DNA of 39,270 nt from positions 1 to 39,270 of the forward strand of contig JAJFMH010000040.1 of assembly GCA_021772245.1 (NCBI GenBank). The letters run 5' to 3'. The stretch is from Chlamydiota bacterium. GTDB lineage: Bacteria; Chlamydiota; Chlamydiia; Chlamydiales; Simkaniaceae. Shown here one piece after another: positions 1-8,261 of this stretch. Each line of letters opens with the position of its first letter. Position 1 is the stretch's first letter. The notes beneath the pieces are model-generated. The model saw nothing but the letters and a program-made list of their open reading frames with translations, did no database searches and was not told the origin of the DNA. A program made the position numbers and the translations under genes.

Positions 1-297
1 GCCTAGAGGACTAGAAATGGTCAATCGGGGGCAAAACAGCAGTAATTGCAACTATCAAGAAATTAAATCAGAAGCGTGGTAGCTTCTGAGCACTAGTTAA
101 TCGTGTTTTGTATAAGTTTGATTAACTTTTGTTGAGCGGTTGAAATTAGCCTCAAATCTCACAAGCTGATGCTTATTGCAAATCGTTAAGTAATTTCAAA
201 CACTAGTTAATATTCACGGTAAGCACTTAAAATCCAAACACTGAATTTATTTTAGGATAGAGATTGCCAGCGAAAAGACTTGTAAGAACTGCTTTTG
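1..297. other. Gene-free left end; no recognised RNA or gene
   Basis: No convincing open reading frame and no tRNA, tmRNA, RNase P or SRP RNA signature was recognised on either strand. Two small structures are visible. A 7-bp hairpin lies at 69-88 (stem CAGAAGC/GCTTCTG, loop GTGGTA) without a following T-run. An 11-bp direct repeat, CACTAGTTAAT, occurs at 91-101 and again at 201-211. The stretch lies downstream of the leftward small-protein pair, so it may be their 3' untranslated region or the end of something outside the window. Confidence 0.5.
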
Positions 298-522
298 TTA
301 AGAATCACCCAGAGATGAAACGGCAGAGTGTACAAATCCATCTAGCTCTGGACCAGCCAAACTCACAAATTCATAATTATTCAAAGGAAATGTAGGTATT
401 GTATCCTCTACAACATTTCCAGGGAAATTTGGAACAAGAGCTTCGGGAGATACGGCTAAAATACCTGGTATAAGATCTTCAATATCTGGTACTACTGCAT
501 CCGAATTTATTCTAATAGCCAT
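298..522 (-). CDS. Small acidic hypothetical protein, second of a coupled pair
   Basis: A predicted 74-residue protein of unknown function. The start is placed at the ATG at 522 (MAIRINSDAV) because AGGAG lies six bases upstream; an ATG two codons earlier (528) sits directly on that AGGAG and is less likely. The gene begins inside the last codons of the upstream small gene, so translation is probably coupled. The protein is acidic and rich in Pro, Asn, Val and Leu, with no Cys, signal peptide or membrane segment. It opens like its neighbour (MA-I-N) and contains NFP and PEAL/PEAM-like pieces that the neighbour also has, which suggests distant paralogues. No known family was recognised. Confidence 0.5.
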   Translation of the reverse strand: MAIRINSDAVVPDIEDLIPGILAVSPEALVPNFPGNVVEDTIPTFPLNNYEFVSLAGPELDGFVHSAVSSLGDS

Positions 523-796
523 ATTCATCTCCTGACTTCTCAGAACCTGTACCCATCTGATTTACGAAAGCTTGCTGCACATTTTCAGCAAGTATAGCTA
601 AATTAGGTACTGGGGGATCTGCTGGAAAATTAACATTATCCATAGCTTCTGGGCTAGGCATATGTTGAAATAGTAGCTCTCTGCCACCTATAACCACAGG
701 AAGCGCTAGCAAATATGCTGGACCCACAGGATTTTCTGGAAAGTTATTATTATCTACTGGAGTGTTTGCAGGAGCTCCTGGATTAATTGCAGCCAT
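512..796 (-). CDS. Small Pro/Asn-rich hypothetical protein, first of a coupled pair
   Basis: A predicted 94-residue protein of unknown function. It starts MAAINPGAPA and carries repeated Asn-Phe-Pro elements (NNNFPENP near residue 17, NVNFPADPP near 54). It is rich in Pro, Asn and Ala and has no Cys. A central hydrophobic stretch (about residues 27-36) is too short for a clear membrane helix. The Shine-Dalgarno is weak (AGG seven bases upstream), but a good sigma-70-like promoter lies just upstream at 830-858. The second small gene overlaps its 3' end. No homologue is recognised. Low-complexity secreted or inclusion-associated proteins are common in this phylum, but that role is only a guess. 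Confidence 0.5.
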   Translation of the reverse strand: MAAINPGAPANTPVDNNNFPENPVGPAYLLALPVVIGGRELLFQHMPSPEAMDNVNFPADPPVPNLAILAENVQQAFVNQMGTGSEKSGDEYGY

Positions 797-829
797 AATA
801 AAACCTATTATTAATATTAAGATAATGTA

Positions 830-858
830 ATTATAATTGAATTTAATTAAACTATCAA
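830..858 (-). promoter_or_regulatory. Sigma-70-type promoter for the small-protein pair
   Basis: Read on the minus strand, TTGATA (858-853) and TATAAT (835-830) are separated by exactly 17 bases. The predicted start of transcription, near 823, would leave a leader of about 25 bases before the ATG at 796. It resembles the chlamydial sigma-66 (sigma-70-like) consensus. Confidence 0.6.
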
Positions 859-940
859 CTTATATTTAAACTAAATTGTTTTTTTTCTGGATATAATGCT
901 TGAAATTGGATAGAATTCCCTGCAAATAGAAGGATTTATG

Positions 941-1426
941 ATGACAACAGATCAATTCAAAATATATGTTGATAGGCTGGATGAAGGAAAGGAAGAGAAA
1001 ATAGAAATTTCTCCAGATATCTCATTTCTAGATTTAGCAGCAGATGAGCTTACTTTTGAGGAACCGATTCAGATTTCTGGAAAGACTTACATTTCAAATA
1101 CCCATTTAATCATCCAACTACGTATAAACCTAGTTGCAAGGCAGCCTTGTTGCATCTGTAATGAACAAGCTCAGATCAATATCAATGTAAAGAACTTCTA
1201 TTTAACAGAAGAAATAGCCAAAATATCAGGATCTGTATATGATTATAGGGAAAAATTACGGGAAGCAATTATTTTAGAAGTGCCTCAGTTTATAGAGTGC
1301 GGAGGTGATTGCCCCCAAAGAAAAGAGTTAAAGCAATATTTAGGGCAAAAGACAGAGGATTCTAAAAAACAAGAGTCCGATACTCAATTCCCCTTTTCCA
1401 ATTTAGATATGCATTTGGAAGAGTAA
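941..1426 (+). CDS. yceD: DUF177 / YceD-family protein
   Basis: A predicted 161-residue protein of the DUF177 (YceD) family, which typically sits directly before rpmF and plsX; its role is thought to touch ribosomal RNA handling but is not well defined. The Cys-rich centre (residues about 67-71, CCICN) and a later Cys pair (CGGDC) fit the family. Two adjacent ATGs exist (938 and 941); 941 is preferred because AAGGA is six bases away rather than three. A TATAAT lies at 892-897 without a convincing -35 box. rpmF follows after 17 bases, so this is probably the first gene of a DUF177-rpmF-plsX operon. Confidence 0.75.
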   Translation: MTTDQFKIYVDRLDEGKEEKIEISPDISFLDLAADELTFEEPIQISGKTYISNTHLIIQLRINLVARQPCCICNEQAQININVKNFYLTEEIAKISGSVYDYREKLREAIILEVPQFIECGGDCPQRKELKQYLGQKTEDSKKQESDTQFPFSNLDMHLEE

Positions 1427-1443
1427 GATTTTAGGAGAAAACA

Positions 1444-1626
1444 ATGGCAGTACCACGTAATCGCAAATCAAATTCGAGAAAGCACACTAAAAGATCTCAC
1501 ATGGCAAAAGATGCGCTGCAGTTCAACTCGTGCAAAAATTGCCATAAACCAAGAATTCCTCATAGAGCTTGTTCTCATTGTGGATTCTACAATGGAAAGC
1601 AAGTTTTCAGTAAAGACGAAGCTTAA
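1444..1626 (+). CDS. rpmF: 50S ribosomal protein L32
   Basis: A 60-residue L32, a small basic protein of the large ribosomal subunit. It begins MAVPRNRKSNSRK, the family signature, and carries an intact zinc ribbon: CKNC near residue 30 and CSHC near 43. It is therefore the zinc-binding form. A good Shine-Dalgarno (AGGAG, six bases upstream) precedes the ATG. plsX starts seven bases after the stop, the usual bacterial rpmF-plsX linkage between ribosome and phospholipid synthesis. Confidence 0.95.
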   Translation: MAVPRNRKSNSRKHTKRSHMAKDALQFNSCKNCHKPRIPHRACSHCGFYNGKQVFSKDEA

Positions 1627-1633
1627 GATCTAG

Positions 1634-2632
1634 ATGGCTAAAAGACTTCCTCTGATTGGGGTTGATCTTATGGGAGGCGATAGTTCGCCTCTTGAATTTA
1701 TAAAGCCTTTGCTAGAATTAGCAGAAAAAAACCTGTCTAGGTTTAATCTATGCATTCTTGCAACAAGTCATTTTCTTAAAAAATTCAATGCTCTTGAAAA
1801 GGATTTTCCAAAAGTCTATCAAAATATTGTCTTGGAAGAGATTTCAGACGTAGTTACAATGGATGATCATCCTCTAACAGCTGCGCGACATAAGAAAAAT
1901 TCGTCCATGAGTATTGGGATGAAAAAGCTCAAAGCTAAAAAACTAGATGCCTTTATTTCTATGGGAAACACAGGCGCCTTAGTTGCAAATGCGACTCTTT
2001 ATTTATCTCCGCTGCAACAGGATGCAAAGCCTTGTCTTATGGCAACGCTGCCAACCAAGCTAAAATCGATGGTTGTTCTAGATGTAGGAGCGAATATTAA
2101 TTGCAAAACTACTCATCTGATTCAATATGCAAAACTTGGCGCTACGTTTCAAAAAATGCAAGGAATAGAGAACCCAAAGGTAGCTCTTCTTAATATTGGT
2201 GAAGAAAAGGGTAAAGGAAGAGTTGAATTTCAAGAGACTTATCTAGAGTTGCAAAAATATGCAAAAAGCACAGGTTCTGATATCACCTTTTTGGGAAATA
2301 TAGAAGGAACACAAGCTTTTGATGGTGAAATTGATGTACTTGTAACTGATGGTTTTTCTGGAAATATTTTTTTAAAAACGGCAGAGGGAATTGCGTCATT
2401 GATTCTGGACAGTCTCAAAAATCTAGATAATGAGGAATCTGCATCAATCAAGAAAAAATTTCAAGATGATACTTACCCAGGGGCGCTTCTTCTTGGATCT
2501 AATTCCATTGTAATCAAATGTCATGGTGGATCTTCGGCAAAAAATCTTTTGAACGCCGTGCTTGAATCTTGCTACTTAGTCGAAAAGGAGTTTATAACAG
2601 CACTTCAAAAAGAACTTATATCTCTGCCTTAG
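1634..2632 (+). CDS. plsX: Phosphate acyltransferase PlsX
   Basis: A 332-residue PlsX, which converts acyl-ACP and phosphate into acyl-phosphate at the inner face of the membrane at the start of phospholipid synthesis. It begins with the family pattern GVDLMGGDSSP (residues 9-19) and has the conserved MGNTGAL stretch near 113 and the DGFSGN motif near 239. Length is normal. The only obvious start lies seven bases after rpmF, so translation is likely coupled. The acyltransferase PlsB, encoded two genes downstream, works in the same pathway. Confidence 0.95.
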   Translation: MAKRLPLIGVDLMGGDSSPLEFIKPLLELAEKNLSRFNLCILATSHFLKKFNALEKDFPKVYQNIVLEEISDVVTMDDHPLTAARHKKNSSMSIGMKKLKAKKLDAFISMGNTGALVANATLYLSPLQQDAKPCLMATLPTKLKSMVVLDVGANINCKTTHLIQYAKLGATFQKMQGIENPKVALLNIGEEKGKGRVEFQETYLELQKYAKSTGSDITFLGNIEGTQAFDGEIDVLVTDGFSGNIFLKTAEGIASLILDSLKNLDNEESASIKKKFQDDTYPGALLLGSNSIVIKCHGGSSAKNLLNAVLESCYLVEKEFITALQKELISLP

Positions 2633-2669
2633 AGTAAATTACATTTTACTAGCAAAACAACTCCTTTTC

Positions 2670-2697
2670 CCTTAAGATACGCCTCTTAAGGCTCTTT
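2670..2697 (+). terminator. Candidate intrinsic terminator after plsX
   Basis: A 7-bp stem CCTTAAG/CTTAAGG (2670-2676 with 2685-2691) with an 8-base loop is followed by CTCTTTT. The stem is short and the T-run interrupted, so it is a modest candidate. It lies between plsX and rng. Confidence 0.4.
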
Positions 2698-2758
2698 TCA
2701 ATTTATATCAAATTCCACAAACCTTTGGGCCTTGCTAATACTATTTTAGGAAATACGA

Positions 2759-4300
2759 ATGAAAGAAATACTTTTAAACATCGAACCAAAAGAAAAACGC
2801 TTAGCCTTTTTGAAAGATGGCCAACTCAATGATATCATCTTGGAGCGAAAAAGCTCTGAGCCTATGACGGGTAACATTTACCTTGGTAAAGTCACAAATA
2901 TCCTACACAACATCCAATCAGCATTCATTGACATTGGAGAAGGTGAAAACGGATTTATTCACATCTCAGACATCTTAGAAAACACCCAGAAATTTCAAGA
3001 GATGTTCGATATGGACTTTGATCTAAAATTAGATGAAAACAAGAAAAAAACAAAACAAGAAGAAACTGATATTACCAAGATCTTGAGAACAGGTCAAACG
3101 GTACTTGTACAAGTTGTGAAAGAGCCTATAGGATCAAAAGGCGCTAGACTAACATCCAATGTATCCATTGCAGGTAGATACTTGGTTCTTGTCCCCAACA
3201 CATCACATAGAGGCGTATCCAAAAAAATCCAAGATCGACATGAAAGAGATCGCCTCAAAAAAACAATTAATGCTTTTGAATTACCCCAAGATATGGGCCT
3301 AATCTGTCGAACAGCAAGCATTGATGTTTCTACTGAAAAACTTATCGAAGAAACAAGAGAGTTACTCGATGAGTGGAGCGTTATTATCGAGAAATTTGAA
3401 AAGGCTTCCAAACCAACCTGTTTATTCCACGAGTCAAATCTTGCTAAAAAAGCTCTTCTAGATGCAGTTGATAAAAAGTACGATAGACTTCTTATCGATG
3501 ATTTTTCAGTTTATAAAACTTGTAAACGCCTCTTTGATAAAAACTATAGCGAATCTCCCCTCAAACTGGAAATGTATAGAGACCTTACTCCCATGTTCGA
3601 GAGATTTAATATTGAAAATGAAATCGAAAAAGCCCTTCGAAGAAAAATTTGGCTTCCAAGTGGTGGATATCTCTATTTTGATCGAACAGAGGCGATGTAT
3701 ACCATCGATGTAAACTCAGGCCGTAGTGCTAAAAAAAATGTCGGCACAAACGTCGAAGAATCACTTGTAAAAATCAATATGGAAGCTGCCAAAGAAATAG
3801 CGCGCCAACTTCGCATCAGAAATATCGGTGGACTTGTTATCTGTGATTTTATTGATATGCGTTTTAGAAAAAACCAACGTAGAGTTTTAGAATTTCTAAA
3901 AGAGGCAATGAAAGACGACTCTGCAAAGTGCACAGTTCTTGGCATGAGTGAGTTTGGCCTCATTGAAATGACTCGGCAGAGAAATAGAGAATCATTGCAT
4001 CAAACACTTTTTACCATGTGTCCTTATTGCAGTGGCAAGGGAATGATCAAAAATTTTGAAAGCTCTTCCATTGAGATTGAAAGAGTCCTTAAAAGCTTAA
4101 TTCTAAGAAAAAGTCAATTTGCTCTCCAGTTAGTCTCTCATCCAGAGCTTGATAAATATTTAGATGCTGACTCTAAAGATCATTTATGCTCGATTGCAGC
4201 GAAACACAATGCTCACCTTGAATACCATACAGATGACAATCTGCATTTAAATGAGTTTGAGTTTCATTCTACGACAAGCAAGAAAAAAATAGAGTTCTAA
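2759..4300 (+). CDS. rng: Ribonuclease G/E family endoribonuclease
   Basis: A 513-residue RNase G-like enzyme that cuts single-stranded RNA for rRNA maturation and mRNA decay. An N-terminal S1 RNA-binding domain is seen from about residue 38 (GNIYLGKVTNILHNIQSAFIDIG). The DNase I-like catalytic part holds the two metal-binding aspartates in IDVNSGR (about 318) and DFIDM (about 362). A zinc-link CPYCSGKG follows near 422. The C-terminal scaffold of RNase E is absent, so length matches RNase G. TAGGAAATACGA before the ATG gives the ribosome site. plsB follows after three bases. From memory this corresponds to the chlamydial cafE locus. Confidence 0.93.
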   Translation: MKEILLNIEPKEKRLAFLKDGQLNDIILERKSSEPMTGNIYLGKVTNILHNIQSAFIDIGEGENGFIHISDILENTQKFQEMFDMDFDLKLDENKKKTKQEETDITKILRTGQTVLVQVVKEPIGSKGARLTSNVSIAGRYLVLVPNTSHRGVSKKIQDRHERDRLKKTINAFELPQDMGLICRTASIDVSTEKLIEETRELLDEWSVIIEKFEKASKPTCLFHESNLAKKALLDAVDKKYDRLLIDDFSVYKTCKRLFDKNYSESPLKLEMYRDLTPMFERFNIENEIEKALRRKIWLPSGGYLYFDRTEAMYTIDVNSGRSAKKNVGTNVEESLVKINMEAAKEIARQLRIRNIGGLVICDFIDMRFRKNQRRVLEFLKEAMKDDSAKCTVLGMSEFGLIEMTRQRNRESLHQTLFTMCPYCSGKGMIKNFESSSIEIERVLKSLILRKSQFALQLVSHPELDKYLDADSKDHLCSIAAKHNAHLEYHTDDNLHLNEFEFHSTTSKKKIEF

Positions 4301-4303
4301 GTT

Positions 4304-5293
4304 ATGGCAAAAACTGTTTTTGAAGAAAAATTATTTGCTGATATTGCTAATGGCAGCCTTCCTGAAAAAATAGGATTAACCCTGCATGGTTTCTATACAA
4401 GTCATGCAAAGGTACTCCAGAAAAAAAACATTTCTCCAGATAAATTCACTCCCCTATTTCTCGGATATTTGGAAAATGTAAAACGGCAGTGCAAAACTCC
4501 CTTTTCTTTTGAACCCTATCACAAAAAAATCAGAAGCCCATACGACTATTACAAATTTGGAAATGACTTTATTGATCCCTTAATCGATCGAGAAAAGTCA
4601 ACTCTTAATGGTATAGCTCAAATTGACAAGATTGATGAATACATCAAAAAAAAACATAATGTTGTTTTGTTTGCAAATCATCAAACTGAAGCAGACCCAC
4701 AAGCTATCAGCTTGATGCTTGAAAAAGATTACCCCGAGCTTGCTGAAGAAATGATTTTTGTAGCTGGCGATAGAGTCGTAACTGATCCACTTGCCATTCC
4801 ATTTAGCATGGGCAGGAACCTTCTTTGTATTTATTCAAAAAATTATATCGATAATCCACCGGAGCAAAAAGCTACAAAACAACAACACAATAAAATTACA
4901 ATGCAACATATGAAAAATCTTTTGAGTGAAGGTGGTCATTGCATTTATGTTGCTCCGAGTGGTGGAAGAGATCGAACAAATAAAGAAGGGGTTGTAGAAA
5001 TAGCAGCTTTTGACCCTAAAAGTATTGAGCTGTTTTACCTAATGACACAAAAAGCTGATATGCCAACGCATTTTTTTCCTCTTGCTCTTGACACACACAC
5101 TATTCTCCCTCCGCCTGAAACAATCCAAATTGAGCTTGGTGAAACGCGAACAACAAAGGGTGGCGCAATCCATATATCATTCGGCACAGAAATTGATATG
5201 GAAAATTTCGAAGGTAGTGATATAAAGGAAAAAAGCGAAAGAAGGATCTCAAGAGCTAACTCTATCTGGAAAAAGGTTTGCTCAATGTACTAA
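4304..5293 (+). CDS. plsB: Glycerol-3-phosphate acyltransferase, plastid-like
   Basis: A 329-residue soluble acyltransferase predicted to transfer an acyl group from ACP to sn-glycerol-3-phosphate, giving lysophosphatidate. The catalytic block is NHQTEADP (about residues 125-132), of the H-x4-D type; a later APSGGRDR segment (about 218) fits the phosphate-binding block. This is the short form related to plant chloroplast GPAT, not the roughly 800-residue E. coli PlsB; a chlamydial relationship to the plastid enzyme is established knowledge. No Shine-Dalgarno is visible and the ATG lies three bases after rng, so coupling to rng is likely. Confidence 0.9.
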   Translation: MAKTVFEEKLFADIANGSLPEKIGLTLHGFYTSHAKVLQKKNISPDKFTPLFLGYLENVKRQCKTPFSFEPYHKKIRSPYDYYKFGNDFIDPLIDREKSTLNGIAQIDKIDEYIKKKHNVVLFANHQTEADPQAISLMLEKDYPELAEEMIFVAGDRVVTDPLAIPFSMGRNLLCIYSKNYIDNPPEQKATKQQHNKITMQHMKNLLSEGGHCIYVAPSGGRDRTNKEGVVEIAAFDPKSIELFYLMTQKADMPTHFFPLALDTHTILPPPETIQIELGETRTTKGGAIHISFGTEIDMENFEGSDIKEKSERRISRANSIWKKVCSMY

Positions 5294-5321
5294 GATCCTT
5301 ATAACAACTAAAAGGGATCTT

Positions 5322-8261
5322 ATGAACATTTGGAAACAAGCCTCAATTACTTTTACTGTTTTATCATCATGCCTATTTGCTGATCCTCTACCGCAATCAT
5401 ATGAGGTTATTCCAGATCAAAATACTTTAGAAATTGCAACGCCTTCACTTCAACAACAAGAAACGTTAAAAATTCGACTCTCCAACGGATTAGAAGCGCT
5501 TCTTATTTCAGATCCAAGTATTGATAAATCAGCTTGCGCCATGGCGGTTGGAGTTGGATCGTGGGCAGACCCGAAAGAATATCCCGGAATGGCACACTTT
5601 CTAGAACACATGCTCTTTATGGGAACTAAACCCTATCCAGAAGAAGCTATGTTCCAAAAATATGTCTCTGATCATGGGGGAACAATGAATGCTTATACAA
5701 GCTCTGAAGAAACCGTCTATATGTTCTCTATCAACAATGAAAATTTTGCTCCTTGCCTAGATCAGTTTGCACACTTTTTTATTGACCCACTACTAGATGC
5801 ATCATCTGTTAGTCGAGAATTAAAAGCAGTTGATCAGGAGTATGACAAAAATAAAGAACATGATTTTTGGCGAGCTCATATGATTTTTAAAAAACTGGGA
5901 AATCAAAATCACCCCAATTCTCAGTTTTCAATTGGCTCGGCTGAAACGCTTGGGAAAATTCCATTATCTGAGCTACGCAATTGGTTTGAGACCTACTACG
6001 TTGCAAAAAACATGCACCTAGTTGTCTATTCCTCTCAACCAATGGAAACACTTGTAAAACACGTAACTGAAGATTTTGAGTCGGTTTCTCAAAACGAGGT
6101 GGCTTATGTCCCACAAACTGATACACTCTTATCAAGTGAGCTTAAAAATCATATGGTTGTGGTAAAACCGATACAAGATTTAAAAATCTTAGAACTCTCC
6201 TTTGAGCTACCAATTTTTGCATCAGAGATGCAAGAAACTAAATCTGCAAATCTCATTGCATCGGTTCTTTCTTCTCAAACTAAGGGAAGCCTATATGACA
6301 TTTTAAAAAAAGAGCAGCTAATTGAATCAATAGATGCCTCATCCGGGGCGATGGGAAAAAATATAACCCTTTTTCAAGTAGAGTTTGAATTAACAGAAAA
6401 AGGAATCAATGATATCGATGCTGTTATAGAAAGATTTTTTCAAACTATTGCTCTTTTACAGAAGACAAATATTCCGCCATATCTTTTTGATGAAGCCCAA
6501 AAAATGGCAAAAATTTCCTATGAGCATCAATCCAGATTCGATGCATTTGCAACCGTTAAAAACCATGCACGAAACTTAATCAAGGAAGATATTGCAACAT
6601 ACCCCATGAAAACGAATATGCCGCATATCTATGATCGAGAACAAATTGAATCTATCTTAAGCGTATTAACCCCTCAGAACTGTCTATTTACCCTTCTTGC
6701 AAACCCTGCCATCATAGGGCTTGAAGCGGACCAAAGGGAAAAATGGATGGGGGGTGAGTATACAACAGTCGAAATGAATCAAAATAAACTCACCGCTTGG
6801 TCAAAAGTAAAACCTACTAAAGATTTAGCTCTTCCTCAAAGGAACCCATTCATTCCTGATAACTTGACTGTAACCACATTCCCAAATGAAAAAGAAAAGC
6901 CAAAGGTAATTTATTCCGCTGAAAATGGCTTAGCATATCGTGCAATTGACAACCAATATTTGGTCCCTGAAATCGATTGGACTTTTCATATTAAAACCCC
7001 ACTTCTGGATGGTTCTCCTAAAGCCTATATCTTAAGTGACCTATTTGCAAAAACGTTCGATGATAATTTATCATCAACACTTACCTATGCATCCAAAGCC
7101 GGCCTTGGAGCATCTATCTCATTTTCTGATTTTAAATTATCGCTATCCGTAACAGGTTTCAATGAAAAGGCTGATTTACTTCTTAGCAAAGCATTATTTA
7201 CTCTCAAAAATCAAACTACTTCTCGAGAAGAGTTTGAAATTTATAAAAATTCATTGCGAATTGATCTTGAAAATGCAGCAAAAGCCTCGCCTATTTCCAT
7301 TGCAAATCGAATCATGAGTAATGTTATTTATAGTAATTCTCATCTCCCAAAAACTCTTCTTATTGCCTTAAGTCTTGTTTCCTATGAAGAATTCATTACA
7401 TTTACAAAAAATCTTTTTGATGAAAGCTATACTGAAGCAATGCTCACAGGAAATATCTCCAGTGAAAATGCAAAAAACATCTTTGAAAAGGCCCTAAGCA
7501 TTATCTCTGAAGCGCCTTATCCAGTCGAGCTCCAAAAAGGATTACAAGTCCTTGCATTACCTGGTAGCTCTGGTCCCTATCTGATTGAAGAAAATAGTCC
7601 AATGCTTGGAAATGCAGCCCTTCTACTTATTCAAGAAGGTAGCTTTTCACTTTCTAAAAATGCTTCTCGTGAAGTGCTCGCTAGTTCTCTTAGCGAAGCC
7701 TTTTTTGATACGCTAAGAACCAAGCAACAAACTGGATACTTAGTCCGCGCTTTTTCTAGAGTTGTCGAGTCTGAAATGATGCAGTTTTTTGCAGTGCAGT
7801 CTACGACTCATTCATCCAGTGAACTTCTTCCAAGATTTGAATTATTTCTAGAAGAATATGCAAAAGATATCCATACGCATATTTCAATAGATCGATTCTC
7901 TCAGATTAAAAAGTCGCTTCTAACTACGTTAAAAACTCCACTAACCAATATTTTTGAATATAGCGATCTTCTTAATACTTTGGCATTTACATACAACGGT
8001 GATTTTGATCTCATCGAGAAAAAAATAGCAGCATTAGAAGAACTTAACTATGAAGATTTTATTCTAGACGCAAAAGAGTTTATTTCAAGACGCAACTCCA
8101 AGAGGCTTGCTGTTCTTATACAAGGATCTTCCAAAGATAATAAATCTCTCGAATACGAACTTATTTCAAAAAAAGAAATCCGGGATATGGGAAAGTATGT
8201 GTCTTGGAAAGACAATCCTATTTCTCAAACTCCGCCAATTGGCGGACAAGCTTTGCAATAA
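5322..8261 (+). CDS. ptr: Insulinase-like M16 zinc metalloprotease
   Basis: A 979-residue pitrilysin/insulysin-type protease. An N-terminal signal peptide (hydrophobic up to about residue 20, ending near FADP) suggests export to the periplasm. The inverted zinc site HFLEH lies near residue 90, with the downstream glutamate in VDQEYDKN near 169. Three further M16-like half domains make up the rest, and the length matches pitrilysin. It follows plsB with a 28-base gap and an AAAGGGATCTT ribosome site. Its last 44 bases overlap the convergent glucosidase gene. Substrates are probably peptides, perhaps host-derived, but nothing here shows which. Confidence 0.92.
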   Translation: MNIWKQASITFTVLSSCLFADPLPQSYEVIPDQNTLEIATPSLQQQETLKIRLSNGLEALLISDPSIDKSACAMAVGVGSWADPKEYPGMAHFLEHMLFMGTKPYPEEAMFQKYVSDHGGTMNAYTSSEETVYMFSINNENFAPCLDQFAHFFIDPLLDASSVSRELKAVDQEYDKNKEHDFWRAHMIFKKLGNQNHPNSQFSIGSAETLGKIPLSELRNWFETYYVAKNMHLVVYSSQPMETLVKHVTEDFESVSQNEVAYVPQTDTLLSSELKNHMVVVKPIQDLKILELSFELPIFASEMQETKSANLIASVLSSQTKGSLYDILKKEQLIESIDASSGAMGKNITLFQVEFELTEKGINDIDAVIERFFQTIALLQKTNIPPYLFDEAQKMAKISYEHQSRFDAFATVKNHARNLIKEDIATYPMKTNMPHIYDREQIESILSVLTPQNCLFTLLANPAIIGLEADQREKWMGGEYTTVEMNQNKLTAWSKVKPTKDLALPQRNPFIPDNLTVTTFPNEKEKPKVIYSAENGLAYRAIDNQYLVPEIDWTFHIKTPLLDGSPKAYILSDLFAKTFDDNLSSTLTYASKAGLGASISFSDFKLSLSVTGFNEKADLLLSKALFTLKNQTTSREEFEIYKNSLRIDLENAAKASPISIANRIMSNVIYSNSHLPKTLLIALSLVSYEEFITFTKNLFDESYTEAMLTGNISSENAKNIFEKALSIISEAPYPVELQKGLQVLALPGSSGPYLIEENSPMLGNAALLLIQEGSFSLSKNASREVLASSLSEAFFDTLRTKQQTGYLVRAFSRVVESEMMQFFAVQSTTHSSSELLPRFELFLEEYAKDIHTHISIDRFSQIKKSLLTTLKTPLTNIFEYSDLLNTLAFTYNGDFDLIEKKIAALEELNYEDFILDAKEFISRRNSKRLAVLIQGSSKDNKSLEYELISKKEIRDMGKYVSWKDNPISQTPPIGGQALQ

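Noticed and set aside
1-297. Possible tmRNA, RNase P RNA or other structured RNA
   Set aside because: No acceptor ends, tag frame or conserved core was found; only a 7-bp hairpin and a direct repeat.
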